Source: CAZEJK01 sp964512045
GTDB lineage: Bacteria > Acidobacteriota > Thermoanaerobaculia > Thermoanaerobaculales > Sulfomarinibacteraceae
Direction of reading: 5' to 3'
DNA: 23,688 nt
Assembly: GCA_964512045.1 (NCBI GenBank)
Contig: CAZEJK010000065.1
Location: forward strand, 1 to 23,688
Shown here: piece after piece, positions 23,637 to 23,688 of the stretch
Layout of the letters: each line of letters starts with the position of its first letter
How positions within the stretch are numbered: position 1 is the first letter of the stretch
Made by a program: the position numbers and the translations under genes
The notes under the pieces: generated by a model
Told to the model about the DNA's origin: nothing
The model's database searches: none
Seen by the model: only the letters and a program-made list of their open reading frames with translations

Positions 23637-23688
23637 GTAGACCGTGGCCGGGAGCGGGTAGTGCTCCGATCCGCTCGGTGATCGAGAA

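Larger units (their letters stand above)
23374..23688. other. Repeat-rich non-coding region at the right edge
   Basis: These 315 bases after the VPS10-like gene contain a hairpin (23375-23403), the second repeat copy (23397-23482), a 12-bp perfect palindrome CGGGTCGACCCG (23555-23566) and a partial inverted repeat copy (23597-23636). I see no supported coding region, tRNA or rRNA in it. Confidence 0.7.

Noticed and set aside
1..23688. CRISPR array, tRNA, rRNA, insertion sequence or prophage genes
   Set aside because: None seen: there are no regularly spaced repeats with unique spacers, no transposase or integrase motifs, and no cloverleaf or rRNA-like stretches in the gaps.

Overview
The window is a GC-rich, densely packed bacterial chromosome segment. 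Its gene types are a Rex-linked complex I operon, PyrR, unimodular QueF, a serine/threonine kinase with a membrane anchor and PEGA-like tail, a lipoprotein, a secreted TPR protein, and a large secreted sortilin/VPS10-like Asp-box protein. Together they suggest a Gram-negative heterotroph with a respiratory chain. The kinase plus VPS10-like combination is common in Acidobacteriota and relatives. That placement is inference; no rRNA or marker gene is present to settle it.

Layout. (1) Positions 1-2095, minus strand: queF, then pyrR and pyrB overlapping by 11 bases. pyrB runs off the left edge. (2) A divergent intergenic region (2096-2377) holds a queF promoter candidate and a good nuo promoter with a Rex-operator-like site over the predicted transcription start. 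(3) Positions 2378-13154, plus strand: a tight operon nuoA-E-F-G-H-J-K-L-M-N, followed 4 bases later by rex (13159-13827). nuoB, nuoC, nuoD and nuoI are absent: the NADH-oxidising module and the proton-pumping membrane arm are here, but the whole connecting quinone module is not. (4) A minus-strand lipoprotein of unknown function converges on rex and diverges from a Ser/Thr kinase gene. (5) A secreted TPR protein follows, then a convergent secreted PAP2 phosphatase (minus), then a LolA-like secreted protein and a 1039-residue Asp-box/VPS10-like secreted protein (plus). (6) The right end (23374-23688) is non-coding and repeat-rich.

How the parts fit. Rex senses the NADH/NAD+ ratio; placed as the last gene of the NADH dehydrogenase operon with a matching operator at its promoter, it would form a feedback loop on NADH oxidation. 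The lipoprotein, kinase and TPR genes each have a promoter-like hexamer pair ending only 6-7 bases before the start codon and no Shine-Dalgarno sequence, so they look like leaderless mRNAs, unlike the nuo genes, most of which have clear ribosome binding sites. An 86-bp dispersed repeat occurs 3' of the TPR gene and again 3' of the VPS10-like gene (78 of 86 bases identical by eye, no gaps), with a partial inverted copy at the window end; this is the clearest structure not explained by genes.
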